A stretch of DNA of 64,000 nucleotides from Margaritifera margaritifera. Its lineage: Eukaryota; Mollusca; Bivalvia; Unionida; Margaritiferidae. Below are positions 47,182-60,217 of the stretch, piece after piece (positions within the stretch are counted from its first letter, which is position 1; each line of letters begins with the position of its first letter). The notes below the pieces were generated by a model, which had not been told where the DNA came from, did not search any database, and worked only from the letters and a program-made list of their open reading frames with translations. The stretch spans positions 3,138,001-3,202,000 of the forward strand of contig JAQPZY010001621.1 of NCBI GenBank assembly GCA_029931535.1. Direction: 5' to 3'. Position numbers and translations under genes: made by a program.

Positions 47182-50105
47182 TGTAAAGAAATTCTGATCC
47201 TTAATTACAACATTGCACTTAGTTGATGCAAGCCTGTAACTGTACATTGTCTCTTACATCAATGCATCTAATCAAATGTTTCCTCAGTTCTCTTTGTCCA
47301 CTCACCACTCACAATGCACCATTATAACAGTGTCTTGAGATTGTAAACTTAGTCAATTATTTTATCTATTTCGAGTGTTACTTGTTATTTTCTATTTTAT
47401 ACCTTTCTTATACATGACAAATTATTCATTTTAATCCCCCTGAGGTGTATTATTTTGTTAATGTTTACAAATTGTTATGTTCAGAGATGTTAAGTTCCAG
47501 AGAAGAAATTAGGAGGTTTGTCTTTTTGGAAATGTCACATGGTCATAGCAAATAAGTTGTGCCAAGATATGTGAAATTTTACAACATCTACATACATTGC
47601 TGTTTATCTGTTTCTAAGTAAGCACTATTAATTTTATTCAAAAATTATTGTCATAATTATAACACAGATAAGAGGAAAAAGAATTTTTCTAATAAAATTA
47701 ATTTGTTTTTCAAGGTTTTCATAAAAACATTCTCATTTGCAAAAGTCTTCTGCTGAGTTACCATGTTCCTGTACATAATTCTCTGCACCCTTATGAGTAG
47801 ATTGTAAATTTATATACAAATTGATTTGATTTTTGCCTTCTCTGTGATTGCAAACTTCATCCTTTCTGCATGGCTTGTGCTGAAGTGTTTATTGTACAAA
47901 TTGCAGAAAGCAAGCATAGTTCCCCAGTCACTTCTTTTTACCTAGGCCGCATTTCTTCTTATGATAAGAATTAGATATCGTTTTATATGATGTGTTGCTT
48001 TTCTTTTTTGGAGAAGTCAAACACATATCATCCACCTTCCTCTTCAACATCTTGAAACTGATGCTATCCCATAATACTATCCTTAGTCATGTAGGCAGCT
48101 ATTGTACTTTCAGATTCTTGAATATAAACATCTTGCTAATTAAGATCAATTACAGTTTTAGAGTAGTTCCCCAACCAATTATTTCACAAGATTCTAAATT
48201 CTGTCTTTCCCAATATGGATACAGACAACCAACAGCATGTTGCATGGGAAATATGTCTGAAATTTATTTTAATTTTTTTTTTGGGGGGGGGGGGACACTG
48301 ATTTGCATTTTTCTGATATTTCAATAACAAATCATTAGTTGCTAGGCAGAACCAATTTTCGTGACTCACGCTTTTTTCTTGAAACTTGACATGCCTCTAT
48401 ATTGAAATGTATGCATCTTGCATTCTGCTTTGCATTTTGTTTTTGCAAGAGAATGAACTCTGTGAAACCCCAAACCTGTGATTCCCAATAGTCAATATCA
48501 TGGGTTATTTCCCTTGTTATAACTCTATAGTCTAAGAAAAATGTAACAGAAAGAAAGTGAAACCAACAACTCAAGTAAAAAAAAATCAACAAGCAATTTA
48601 TTTCTAGATAATTAAGATGAAAAATCAAAAAGACACTTACAGTGATGTGTATTAAAATCCAAATAATCCAATAAGAATTAATGTTCTAATCACAAGTCCT
48701 AAATATAGAATATTCTGAATTCACGGCTGTGTCCTTGAATGTTATGATGTGCCAATGGTCTTCAAAGTCTTGATGTACTAGTAGTCTTTAATGTGCTGAT
48801 GTCAAAATGAAGTACTCCAAAATATCTCTGTATAAGTTCACATAAATTCCAAAATCATAAATTAAAAATCCAAAATCCAAAAGTTTATGAGCACTGTTAT
48901 AATCCAATTAATATTTTAAATAATTCCTCTCTTAGAATTTGGAATGACTTTCCACAACTGTAATAGCTCTTTACAAGACTGATAGTAATGTTGAAACTGA
49001 AAAACTGTCCACTAAACATGGTATATATAAAGATTGGTCACATGACAGAATGTTCTAGAATATGTGTCATCTTAATGGAATTTTACTTGTGCGGACATGA
49101 CTTTTTACACATAACTCTAATAAAATTCCAGTTTTATCTGTAAACAAAATCAACCTTGACCTCAAATTGAGAAAACATTGTTTATCAAAACTGTCCTTTA
49201 GCTCAAATCTGAAGTAAACAACCTAATTCAAGGACACTAGTTAAACATGTTTTTTTCTGATAAACAAAATTAAGATTTAAGCAAATATAAAAGTCAAGAA
49301 ACATTTATAATTTCCTAAAATATCTATAATATTATATAAACATGATACATAACACCCTTACTTTCCTTTATCGTGAGAAGAAAGGTATGTTAAAAGAGAA
49401 AACAAATTGATTACGTAGCATATGAATTGAGAACTGAACTATATCTAACTGCACTAAATTTAATTAATATGCACAGATCTTGCTTATAATAAAACTCATT
49501 GAATATAACTTGATGATAAAATCCTATTTACTAAGTTTGTCAATAATCTTATCAAAAATAGTCACTAAAGTATTGACAAGCTCAGCGAATCAGATAAAAG
49601 ATTACCAATGTGCACAGAAACTGATTTATGTCTATTTTACCAAGAAATACAGACTTCAGAATGGTAACAAGTTCATCCAATCAGATGCAAGATTATCTTA
49701 ATAATATGTGTGGATCTTGTTCATTATCTAAATCATTTGAAATCTTAATAATATAAGCCTATATTCCAAGTTTGATCAAAATCTGATCAGAAACATGATT
49801 TTCAGAGTGCTAACAAGCTCAGCCAATCAGATGTGAGATCACCTCATTAATATGCATGGTTCTCGCTCATTATCAAATCCATCCAAGATGCAGAGGTCAC
49901 AATACCAGGCGAAGTGGGCGACTAAGTCATAGATGTTGATGATATAAGCATATATTGCAAGTCTTATCAAAATCTAATCAGAAATGTGGACTCCAGAGTG
50001 GTAACAAGCAATTGCTGTCAGACCAATGGATGACATACATTGCACAAAGGACACTGGGTTATACTATATGCTCACTTGGCCTTATGACTAGCTGAGCTAT
50101 AAACC
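46387..50105. repeat. Composite repeat bounded by AACAAGAGGCCC / GCTCACTTGGCC termini
   Basis: The left end is AACAAGAGGCCCAAGTAGGC CTAATATTGCTCACC. The right end is TGCACAAAGGACACTGGGTT ATACTATATGCTCACTTGGC C. A diverged tandem array (about 49440-50030) with CAAGTTTGATCAAAATCTGA TCAGAAA and TAACAAGCTCAGCCAATCAG ATG units lies near the right end. A (TA)n tract (47107-47176) and a solo LTR lie inside. I recall such termini from bivalve genomes. Whether left and right belong to one insertion is not proven. Confidence 0.5.
48515..49354 (-). mobile_element. Solo LTR, 840 bp
   Basis: On the minus strand it starts TGTTATGTATCATG and ends GAGTTATAACA. It thus has TG...CA ends with TGTTAT/ATAACA terminal inverted repeats. 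The flanking 4-bp sequence AGGG (plus CCCT) is present on both sides (48511-48514 and 49355-49358), a target-site duplication. A TATA-like box (TTTATATATACC on the minus strand, near 49025) fits an LTR promoter. No internal gag-pol region adjoins, so this is the product of LTR-LTR recombination. A 4-5-bp duplication fits Ty3/Gypsy or BEL/Pao. Confidence 0.8.
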
Positions 50106-51598
50106 TAGATGCAACCTTGTTCAAATGAAAGATAAATTGCATTTTAATTAATGATTTTCTCCTTCTTGTGAAAAATATCCATTCTGGAAAAAAAGAATAT
50201 AGGATAGGTTAAAATTTGTTTAACTTGGGGTAAATTCCATTTTCTATAAGAAATAGAAGATGAAAAGAAAAGAAAGAGGACCCTTAGTAATGGAAAATCT
50301 GAGGGAATTCACAGCCATACACATTTATAGAAAAATGGTCGTCATTCTATGGAATTATGAAAAAGTTTAACAAAATAGTTTAAATTTCCAGCTTGCCTTC
50401 AGTTTTTAAAATGAAAATGTTATTTAAAAGTTAATATGGTTAATACCTTCGAGTGAGGTGAACATTTAAAATTGTCAGTTTAAGATAGTTGATTTCCTGA
50501 GGCTCAAAATCATCCCTTAAGGGTTGCCAATTCTGTGTGCATTTGAACCTTACAAAAAACAAAAAAAAATTAACTTTTTTTTCCATACAGAATCACTACC
50601 TGCAACTATGTTTGCTTTTGTTTTAAATGTTTCTGATGCAAACATTTCTCTTATTTTTGACTTCGATAACATTCAGATATCTGACTGAAGAAATAACTTG
50701 CTATTACCCTTGCTTTACAAATGTATCATAAACATGGGCATCTGCATGAATTTTTTTTTTTGTTCTGGGGGCCAAAAGTCTTCTTTCTTGGGGGTGGGGG
50801 TGGGGGGGGGGGAGGGCAAGGCAAAGCCAAAGCAAAGGTGCTATATATATATGGCACAATAGAGTTTTTAAAAATCCATGAGGCCCCCCCCCCCTTTGAC
50901 CCTCCCCCTTGCGGGCACTCATGACCATAAAGTGGCTAATTCAACGGTTAAAGTCTTTTTGAGGAAATAACTTATTACCCTTGCTGTAATATGCCATCAA
51001 GTGGCCAATTCTACGGTTACATTCTATTTTTTTATATATTGATTTTACCTAATAAAGACTAATCAGAAAATTATAATATTTCTCAGCGATAAAACTATGA
51101 TTCAGGGATCCATTGCTCAGATGTCAATAATCTACAGGTACATCATTCTCTTGAGGTGCACTTTGTAGATGACATCATTAAAGTTATTGTTGTACTGGAT
51201 GACATATTAATAGAACAGGCTATAAATTAAATTGATTCATGCAATTGTTTTTTACATAAAACTTCCAGAGCTTGTTATATATTGTAATTTTATAGATCAG
51301 AGAAAATGATTATAAAACTTGACTATGAATATTTTGAGCACAGTCTTTTTCCTATGATTTAATTTTTCAGAAAACACTTTTATACAAATTAATACCAACT
51401 TATACTTATTTTTGTATATAAATAAATACAAGTTTATTGGTTTATTTCATTTACTAGTGCCATAATACATTTTAATATACAAATACTTTATGTTGATTTG
51501 TAGCAGTTAAGATGTTTTGTTGTTGATATGTTTAGACTTTCATAAAAGGTTATGGGTTGTGAGTCTTCTTTTCTTTTTAACACTCATTCATAAATCAG

Positions 51599-51601
<3 letters not shown>

Positions 51602-51663
<62 letters not shown>
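51602..51663. repeat. (GT)n microsatellite
   Basis: About 60 bases of uninterrupted GT. Confidence 0.97.
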
Positions 51664-51665
<2 letters not shown>

Positions 51666-51877
51666 ATCAGGGCATGAAGATGTTAGTGTATTTTCCTCAG
51701 GTAGCTGATTAGTTTCCACAAAATGCATTTCACTTCCTGATGACCAGCCCTAACCAACAATTAAGCATCAGCTCTACCAAGATCAATATGACCTGTAAAA
51801 ATAAATTTTTATCTAGTTTCTATATCAGTATTCATGTTGCTGTGGAAAACAAATTGCTTTGTAGAGTTTCTATCGTG

Positions 51878-51880
<3 letters not shown>

Positions 51881-51937
<57 letters not shown>
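51881..51937. repeat. (GA)n microsatellite
   Basis: About 56 bases of GA repeat. Confidence 0.97.
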
Positions 51938-51940
<3 letters not shown>

Positions 51941-53099
51941 GTCTGATTTGGTACAATTAAGAGGGTGTAATTGCATTTTCCAGTCCAAAATCTAGGAACC
52001 AGGTGTTATTACCAGACCTTTTTCCCTCTTCCTTGTACAATCAATTATGTATCATCTATTGTGAGACAGGTAACACACTTATGATATTTTGATGATATTT
52101 TTAGCAATTTATTGTTCATAAAGAATCAAACCCTAATATTGAAACCAGTGGACATATTCTAAAACTCTTACATCATGCACCATCTGCACTATGGGTTGTA
52201 TTCATGTCTACCATCTTTCACCTGTAAGTATAGTGACTGAGAAGTCCATCATCAAAATACATTTTTTTATATTATATATATATATATATATATTATATAT
52301 TATATACTGGTACGTCCTATTACCACATTACTACCTAGAAAACATTATTTTTAAACTCTTATCCTGCTGCATCAGTAATCAACATGTGATGCATTTCTCA
52401 CGATGAATGGTTTTAATTTCCAATCAACAGGATCGCCAAAGTGCTGGATATTCCGAGGTGACCTCTAACGAGAGGCACTCTAAGGAGAACATCTTATTAC
52501 CGCGGCAATTTAGAAATATAGTCACTATTGAATGTTGTTTACAGGTTTACCTCACTGTACAAGTTTTCTTACTGGCAAATCACCAGCTGAAGATAAGCTG
52601 TGTTGCTTGAACTTGGTCATTACATCATTCTAAACCACCTCAGGTTAAAGTTGATCACAGTGGTCTTCTTATGCTAATTACTTTTTTGTTTGCAGTTTAA
52701 ACCCAAAGTTATAGTTTTGTCCTTGTGGCAAATCTCTGGTTGTAGGCATGGTATCTACATGGAAGTAAGGGTGTTCCTTGCATCATTTTGAACCTTCTTT
52801 TTAACACCTTTAACTTTTGTCTTACTGGTAAATTTCCTGCTATAGATATACTGTTTTTATGGAACGTCGTCAGGCTGTTTAGTATGGTATATCATTCAAG
52901 CGAGTCTGCTCTTGGGTTCAATCTTTTTCCTCGTACTCCAGCAAGCATTTGCACACAGCAAACCATGTATTATATTACTTTGTTGCATGCAGGTTATCCA
53001 CAGTGCCAGACAAATATCAGCATACAGGCGAGCTTGGTTGTCTCAGTGACAACTCTTCCTGCTCTTGATGGTGATGTTTTTAAGTTACAATTATGGAAT

Positions 53100-53330
53100 G
53101 GTTGTTGTTGTTGTGGGTTTAACGCTATTTTTCAGCACATGATAGGCTATACCTGGTGGCCAGTGTATCTGGTGAGTGAAGAACCCATGAAAACTCAGGG
53201 AAGAACCACCTACCCACGTGAAGCTACTGACAAGCTTTCTCACATACTCACATTGGCTGAGCCTTAGACTTGAACCTACATGAACAGAGGTGAGATGGCC
53301 TGGTTGAATTACTACATTCGGGTATTACAT
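53100..53330 (-). repeat. tRNA-derived SINE with (AAC)n tail, copy 2
   Basis: Same family as 32402-32695: CAGCACATGATAGGCTATAC and TGGTGGCCAGT, then GGGAAGAACCACC(T/A)ACCCAC, GAAGCTACTG(A/G)CAAGCTTTC and TCACATAC. Read on the minus strand the head has GGCCATCTCACCTCTG and a B-box-like AGGTTCAAGTCTA. The tail is (AAC)n (plus-strand GTTGTTGTTGTTG). Confidence 0.8.
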
Positions 53331-54038
53331 ATATCTTGAGGGGCATTAATGAGTCATGCAGCGATGAGTTAAACCCTGCAATATATTAAGTAATGCAAAG
53401 TGTAGCCATTCAATAATGTTCTTGTACAATGGTATGTCATTAAGCATAGTAGTGTGACAGTTTCCCTCGGAAACGCCCACTCTCCCCAAAGCTGCACCAA
53501 TCAGAGTTGCATTTGTTAGTGAGCAGTGAAGAAGCAAACATGGAATGGAATTTGGAGACTGCAATTTGGGATGAAGGAGTTTTTAATGATTAAAGTGCGG
53601 AATTGTTACAGTGCAAAGTTTTCTTTTACACATGCAAACTGTTTGATCTGTGAGGTTGCGACAAGCATCACTTGCTTCAGACTGTGAACAATTTACTGTT
53701 GGCCAGGATCAGCAAGCAAAATAAGTGGAATTTAATGGCAGAGCAAGCAAAGCCTATAAAAGTGGCCTCAAGGATTTGGAAATTTTGAATGAAAGCAGAA
53801 TGGGATGTTTTGAGAAAAACAATTCTGGTCCCAGTTTGATTGAAAAAAATATTCTTGCTCTAATTTGTAGAAAAAAGAACTAATTATATCCAATATATTA
53901 GTTGAACAAAATAAAGCAAGGTAAAAGAAAAATAACCCCAATATACCGGTTCAAAACAAAATCTCATGCCCCTCCCACTCCCCCCACCCCCTCGTAAATT
54001 AAATGGTTCATAAATTAGATTATGCCTAAACGTAACAT

Positions 54039-54111
<73 letters not shown>

Positions 54112-54875
54112 CACCAAATAGATCAGAAATTGGTGTATATTTGTAATTCTCTATAATAACTTCTATATACCTTGATTTCTGTAGTAGGAATCCAGATGGA
54201 CTGTGTACTTAGATGAGCATTAATTACTGGGTTGTCATGCAGGTATGTCTGCTATGCACGAACGCCTATACCACCAACTTTGTAGCATCATTGCCGTAAC
54301 CCGCGAATCTGGGTTCGAACCTCGGTACAGTATGAAATAAAATTCTCTAACCTATGATAATACCCAAAATAAAAACGTAACAGACACTTGATAATAATTA
54401 GGAATTATTAATGGCTGATGTACTTATCTGATTATGTGGACCTTTTGTTTTTAAACTAGAACTTAACGATACTTTCATTATTCACGACCGACTTCGTTCA
54501 ATCAAAACACGGATGAATAACTCAGTTTAATTTTTCATTCCTGAGACCGTTAGGATACAAGTCACAACGTGTTCTGCGGTGCAAACCCACAGAAAAAAGT
54601 AGTGTTTTGATTATTCGTTTAGTAGCACTCAGTACCTTATACTTACCCCTTGTTTAAGCTTTCGATATTCGGTTGCAGGTACATGAGCTACGGTATTTTA
54701 CAAGCATACTGGTTACGGGAAATACAAAGTTGTACTTTCACTTTCGCTTACAGGCTCAATTCACAGAAACATTCTTTCAGTGATATTCATGCACGGCTGT
54801 GGTGCCAGTATCTCTGTTCAATTGGAAATATTTTTGACAATTTTAGAAAGGAAGGTAACACCTATAGCACTAAGT
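53331..54875. other. Intergenic sequence, no gene recognised
   Basis: Contains a (TA)n tract at 54041-54110 and a tRNA-B-box-like GGGTTCGAACCTCGG at 54311-54325 without a clear A box. A stretch near 53540-53760 has hints of a decayed transposon protein, but it is too broken to call. Confidence 0.4.
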
Positions 54876-55122
54876 CTAATCCCTTCAGGGATTTCGATTC
54901 TGATTTTATTTTTTATATTGACGTTTTATTTTTTTTACCCTCGACGAGGGTGTAATTGTTTATGGGATTTCGACTGGGAGTTTTTTAAAAAAATGTAATC
55001 CTATCAGGGATTTTGACTCGGGGTTCATTTTATTTATTGGATTTTTTTTCAGCATCGGAAAGGGTGGACAATGAAAATCTAATTAAAAAATAAGCCCGAG
55101 TCGAAATCCCTTAAGAGATTAC
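54876..55122. mobile_element. MITE with about 40-bp terminal inverted repeats
   Basis: The left end CTAATCCCTTCAGGGATTTC GATTCTG...TTATTTTTTA is matched by the reverse complement of the right end (TAAAAAATAAGCCCGAGTCG AAATCCCTTAAGAGATTAC). A third copy of the arm (GTAATCCTATCAGGGATTTT GACTCGGGG) lies inside at about 54996-55025. No coding capacity; the short ORFs at 54650-54998 run into it. Confidence 0.7.
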
Positions 55123-55379
55123 ACAATAAGAAATGAAGCATGCATATACCGAGTTTTAAGATGTCTCACTCCCCCCCCCCCATTCCTAGCTAAAGCAATT
55201 GAATTAGCCAGGGAGAATTATTTTTTTAAATTATTTGCAATTGTGTGGATGATTGCATGCTTCTCTGTTATCACCACACACAACAAAAAAGGTCAAGGTG
55301 ACCTACATTTCCCAATTTACTGGCTTAGGCTGTTTTTGCATTTAGCTTATAACCAGATAGGTTTATGGCACCCAGTATA

Positions 55380-55645
55380 TGTACTTTTATACCAAGATTC
55401 ATGAAACTTGGTGAGAGAGGATGTATCTTGATAAGTTGTACATCCTTTTTGCAAATAGAGGTCTCTATGACCTATATTTAATGCTTCAACGGCATTGTTA
55501 AAAATTTTTGTTAAAATCTTATTTATTGGGTGCTGTTTTATGTTCCAATCATGAAACTTGATAATTGGATGCATTTCTGTTACTACTACACCATTAAAAC
55601 TAAGAAAAGTCTCTGTGACCAACATTTTATGCTTTACTAACATGG
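55380..55645. repeat. Two-copy ~150-bp diverged repeat
   Basis: CATGAAACTTG...GGATG...T...CTCTATGACCTATATTTAAT GC and CATGAAACTTGATAATTGGA TGC...CTCTGTGACCAACATTTTAT GC share order and spacing. The style is similar to the long diverged arrays elsewhere in the window. Confidence 0.5.
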
Positions 55646-57435
55646 GTTAAGTATTTGTGTATATGATCACATTGATTCATCCATGCTGGACCTAGATACA
55701 TCCTAGCCTACTAAGGATGCCCTTTCTAACGAATACAGTGGAAGTAGGAATAACTATGTTTATTCAATGGTAAACTTTCCATATTAATGACTGTACATTG
55801 CAAGTTGTTATATGCTCTCCTCAGCAGATTAACTATGTAAATTGTATGTAAATGAGTATAGAAATTAGATGCATGGACTGCATGCTGCATGCTTTTCAGG
55901 TGAGGATAGTGGATAATCAAGGTAATTACCGATGCATGAACTATAATTAGTACTACTGGATGTAACTCCAAGGTTACTCTAAGCCTGTGACTTTAACCCA
56001 GTAAAATCTGGCTTCTAGGGTGGACAATGATAATCGATTGTCAAGGTGATTTTAAGAAGATCAATATTGTTAAAAAACCACACAAAACATGAATCTCTGG
56101 TTTTTATCTACTAATTAGAGTACCTTTCAATTGATTGTTTATAAAATAATGTTCTTTTTATTTTTGTATGTCTTTTATGCATTGAAACAGTAGGTGGGTT
56201 GGTAGGTAGGTAGGTATGTGGTTACACAATATGTCAGCACAATACTGGCTATATAGTGCCAATTAAAAATTCAAATTTTAAATCTTAAAATGATTAAACA
56301 TTGCAATGTAAAGATTAAAGATTGCAAAACAAATCTTTAGTTAAAAAGAGACCACAATAATTTTGGTTTGAATTTATTTTCTGCATGAAAATGTTTACAA
56401 TGGCTATTAGAGACTAATACAAGCAGAACTTAACTAAGTAATTGCTGATTAGTCTTTTGAAGAAAAAAAATTAAAATGGCTTTTGACAAAATAAGTTAAC
56501 TTAAACTTTTACAGATATTGTTGAAAGCAGTTTTGCTTTCAATCCGCTGTTATAAAATCATTAATTTAAAAGATGGTTCTGTAAATTTATACTGGTGAAT
56601 TGAAATGAAAAATCACTAAATTAGTATACTGTAATAATAATTTTTTTTAAAAACATAGCATTATTGCTACACAATAACTGTGTATGCAACTTATGTGGTC
56701 TAATTGCGTATGCCTGTACAGGAACGTAAAAATACAAAAATAGAGACTGGCTTCGAAATTGTACGGTAGGGTGTGTGAATAGAGATCAACAAAGGAACAT
56801 TCTTGTCAAGCAAGAAACCTGAAATAATTCAATAGTCTTTGGTGACCTCAGACAAACATACAGGTACAATAAATGTGGAGAAATCGTTAAGGTGTTTAAG
56901 GCTAATTTAAATGACGGTCCTGTCTTAAATCCCTTAAATTTGTATAACAACTTACTTTAACTAATAATGAAAGCAGTGTTTAAAATGATAGAGGTTACTG
57001 ATGATCTGAACATTAAAAATGTATGGTACAAAAGTAGCCTCCTGTTGTTTTGAGTGTAGAAATTGTAATTAAAAAATGCTGTGATAGTAATGCTATGTAA
57101 AACTATAAAAATCTATACCTAACCTGTATATAAATGATAGACGATACACCGTACAAAGCTTTTTATTTTATGTTGTTGATTTCTCTCACAAAAGACAGGA
57201 TTATGTTTAAGTATCAACTAATAAAAGTTTTAGTAATGGTTTGATTCCTTTTATGTAGTCTTGAGTATATCTCAAAACCTTTTTACGGTGCCTCTGATTA
57301 GTAGACCCTTTTGACTTCTCAAGAGGAATGATGGTATACTGATATCTCTCTGCATTGTTTGGGTCAAACGGGATAAGGTGTTCACTTTGTTGTTTACTGA
57401 GATCAAGTTCATTCTTTTATCTGTCAGTGCGTTGA
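55646..57435. other. Intergenic sequence, no gene recognised
   Basis: AT-rich, with a (GGTAGGTAG) stretch at 56192-56215. No supported gene. Confidence 0.4.
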
Positions 57436-57753
57436 ATGACTTATTCTATACATAACCTAACATTTCACGACCATGTTTGTCGAACAATGCTTGGTACCAA
57501 ATGTATTAGTTTAAATGACGATTTACTGTTAAGTTATCTTTTCAACAGTAGGTACTGTACATTCGGGTATATTAAAACAGCTGAACACTTTCTATTAGAA
57601 TGTAAAAAAATATACAGCTCTAAGACATCGTGTTCTTCTCACATTACCTTTTCGACATTAATCGGCAATTCTGTGTACTCTGATAAAATGAATACATATA
57701 TAATTTTCGCAGTGCAAGCCTTCATACAATTATCAAAATGCTTTTCAGACTAA
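57436..57753 (+). pseudogene. Fragment of a LINE C-terminal region, tentative
   Basis: The frame reads LTFHDHVCRTMLGTK, then LLLSYLFNSRY and FGYIKTAEHFLLECKK. The last part resembles the Cys/His segment (CxCGxxxxTxxHFLxxC) after the RT or RNase H region of LINEs. The first two Cys are lost. Upstream RT is not recognisable, so this is a short relic. Confidence 0.45.
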
Positions 57754-59139
57754 TACATGGATCACAACCACATCTATCTTCTTATTATGTAGATCCCTGC
57801 ATTATTACATATACTAGAAATGATGATGTATATATTTACATATGTTAGTAATTTATCCATTTTAAGCAAGCAGACAAATATTGATTGTTCGAATTTCTTT
57901 GTATTAAGGAGGTTAGTTTTTAATAAGCTTTTATCTTCCTACTGAATCCCAGGTATATTGCATTGTTTAAATCTATGTGAAGATGTTTTCTTGAATAACT
58001 ATTGTTCCAACTAACGGGGAAGTTTTTTTCTTTGTCCCAAGATTAGCTGTAATGTATTCTTTTGACTCTGCCTTTGCTTTTTCCTTGAGTATGTACAACG
58101 TTATTGTCACTCACGAACTTAACTCAGACATATATTGGAGATATATCATTTGGTTTTCAATTTCGTCAGTTACAATATCCGCTTTTTCATTTTTCACGAG
58201 TGTTTATATACATGTATAAATGAAATGAACCACCTCCTGTAAGGTAAATGGTTGCTCTGTTATAATTTCTTCTGTTTTAGACATTTTCCTTCTACTTTTA
58301 GCTGTTTGTTTTGTCTCTACAATAATTGAAGTTTTTGCCTCCACAATAGTTTCATTGGGTGTAATAGGATTTGCTTTAACATCTTTAATTTCTGAAATCC
58401 TTTTCATATCTAAGTGGACTAGGTATACTGTACTTTCTCATGATTTTTAGTGTCTTGAGATATGCCTGCACTCTGCCAAACTCTCTCTCTCTATGTTGCT
58501 ATCCTTTTCAAGGTTTAAAAAGAAAAACGAAAAAAAAAACAAAAAAAACTAATGATAATTTAAATTTTTTGGTGACATCATTCAGATTTATCATCTGGCA
58601 GAAACCAGTCCAACACATCTCCTTGACAAATAGTACGTGTGTCATTTTATTTTGATTAATTCATTTAACAGTGTTCGTTCATTTAAAATGAATCAGTTTA
58701 AATATCCATAAGGTAATGTGTTGATGTTGTCGACCAGTTATTTTTTTCATGACATGACAGCGCAACTTCATTCATTTTTATTGTGTACATGTCATGTACT
58801 AGATTATTATTATAATAACCACATTCATACATGAATCTGTCTCCGACGAGAATAATCACACTGGATTATAAAAACTTGAACACTTTTCATCATTGAATGC
58901 GTACAACATATACATGATTTAAACTGGTCTATTTAGCTATAAAATGTCTAACATGGAACAGACTATATTCTATCCGATAAAATAAAGTTATGTAACAGTA
59001 GTAATATGGGTCACCCTGGGGTCAAACGGGAATTAACATTACACCATAGGTTTACATTGGGGGTCGGTTTGAGGTCAAACAGGAATTTAACATTGAGGTT
59101 ATAAAGCTGACATACTTTGTTAGAAGTTGTTGATCTCAA
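57754..59139. other. Intergenic sequence, no gene recognised
   Basis: A minus-strand 67-codon ORF at 58204-58407 is not recognised. GGTCAAACGGGAATTAACAT and GGTCAAACAGGAATTTAACA T at 59022 and 59075 form a two-copy repeat. This span may include the left end of the virus-like element at 59.9-64 kb, but I could not find its terminal repeat. Confidence 0.35.
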
Positions 59140-59460
59140 ATGGCACACATACTATCCAACACGCTGTGTGTAGTGACCAACACTCAGTCATTTACTATCC
59201 AACACCCACACTATATCATAAACACGCTATGTGTAGTGACCAGTACCGCATACTATACCATCTACATACCATGTATGGTGACCAACATCCAGTCATCTGC
59301 TATCTAACAGCCCACACTATACCAGCAACACGCCGTGTGTAGTGAATAATACTCCACACATACTATCCAATACCCCCCATTTACTATTCAACACGCCGTG
59401 TGTAGTGACCAGTACCCCACACTATACCATCCAACACCTCGCACTATACTATCTAAATTC
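59140..59460. repeat. Diverged ~65-bp tandem repeat
   Basis: ACACGCTGTGTGTAGTGACC AACAC...ACTATCCAACACCC ACACTAT recurs about four to five times with CACGCCGTGTGTAGTGACCA GTACC variants. Confidence 0.75.
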
Positions 59461-59947
59461 AAGAATCGACAGGGAGAATGTGAAAGAGCATGTCCAAAAG
59501 AATTTTTTTTGTTTTTATAACATGAGCCAACACCATTTTTGTTTTCTAAATCAACATATTATTTTAATAAGCCTCACTAATTTAAACATTAACAGAACTA
59601 ATGAAGAGGGAGGATTAGAGCTAGTCCCTTCCTCTTTTTTTGCAAATACCAAACATTAAACTTGAACTTATTTACAAGATTAACAATGCTGTGGATAAAG
59701 ACTTGACTTCCAATGATCTAGTACAGTGTCATTTTGTCATCGATACACATTTCTGGGCTAAAGAAAATAGATAGCCATAATGTTCACAAAACCACTTTTC
59801 TATTTTGTCTTCGTGTTGAGGGAAATCACTTCGAAAACAAGTCAATTTATGTTTTAAGTGGAATCCAAGACTGCGTTGATGAAGAAAACACACACAATAT
59901 TGTTCACATACTATCGAATCTGATCCTTGTAATCATACATAATTTAA

Positions 59948-60175
59948 TTAAGTAGATACATCATTTTTTCTCATAAGGTTGATGATATCAGCTTTCAGAG
60001 GAGGTAATCTATAAGAATCAAAATATTCCACACTCTGGTCGTTGAAAAAATAGACGGCTACCAAATGGGCGATGACTGTCATCTGTGTTGATGACATAGG
60101 CTTGAACGCCTTTATATTTTCGATCAGGAAGTACATCTTTAGCACACACCACTGGTTTCCAAGAAGCTCTGCACG
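59948..60175 (-). pseudogene. Adenain-like (C5/Ulp1-type) cysteine protease, frameshifted
   Basis: The C-terminal open frame has HLVAVYFFND, then VEYFDSYRLPP. This matches the His-x-Val-(A)-x-(Y/F)-F...E(Y/F)FDSYGxPP core of adenovirus-type maturation proteases. A preceding segment in another frame carries the KDVLPDRK and INTDDS phrases that normally come just before. Indels near 60080 and 60145 therefore break the gene. The conserved Trp after the active-site His is Leu here. The downstream catalytic Cys region is missing or unrecognised. In Polintons this enzyme is thought to process capsid proteins. This copy cannot be functional. Confidence 0.65.
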
Positions 60176-60217
60176 AACTGTGAGTCAGAAGTCAATGAAG
60201 TTCCCAGGTATTCAGTT

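Larger units (their letters stand above)
50106..53099. other. Intergenic sequence with simple repeats, no gene recognised
   Basis: Contains an interrupted G run (50789-50816, possible quadruplex), a C run at 50884-50894, (GT)n at 51602-51663 and (GA)n at 51881-51936. No supported coding sequence. Confidence 0.5.

Noticed and set aside
48000..48327. 111-codon plus-strand ORF
   Set aside because: Low-complexity, hydrophobic, crosses a G run, no recognisable domain or splice support.
52788..53267. 159-codon plus-strand ORF
   Set aside because: Its C-terminal third is the antisense of a SINE; the rest has no domain.
54290..54330. Possible tRNA gene from GGGTTCGAACCTCGG
   Set aside because: Only a B-box-like segment; no A box or cloverleaf arms at the right spacing.
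54650..54998. Two overlapping plus-strand ORFs
   Set aside because: They run into the MITE at 54876 and have no domain.
58204..58407. Minus-strand 67-codon Lys/Thr-rich ORF near the virus-like element
   Set aside because: Could be a further element gene, but nothing in it is recognisable.
59734..59955. 73-codon plus-strand ORF opposite the virus-like element
   Set aside because: Strand disagrees with the gene block and I recognise no family; left as unknown.
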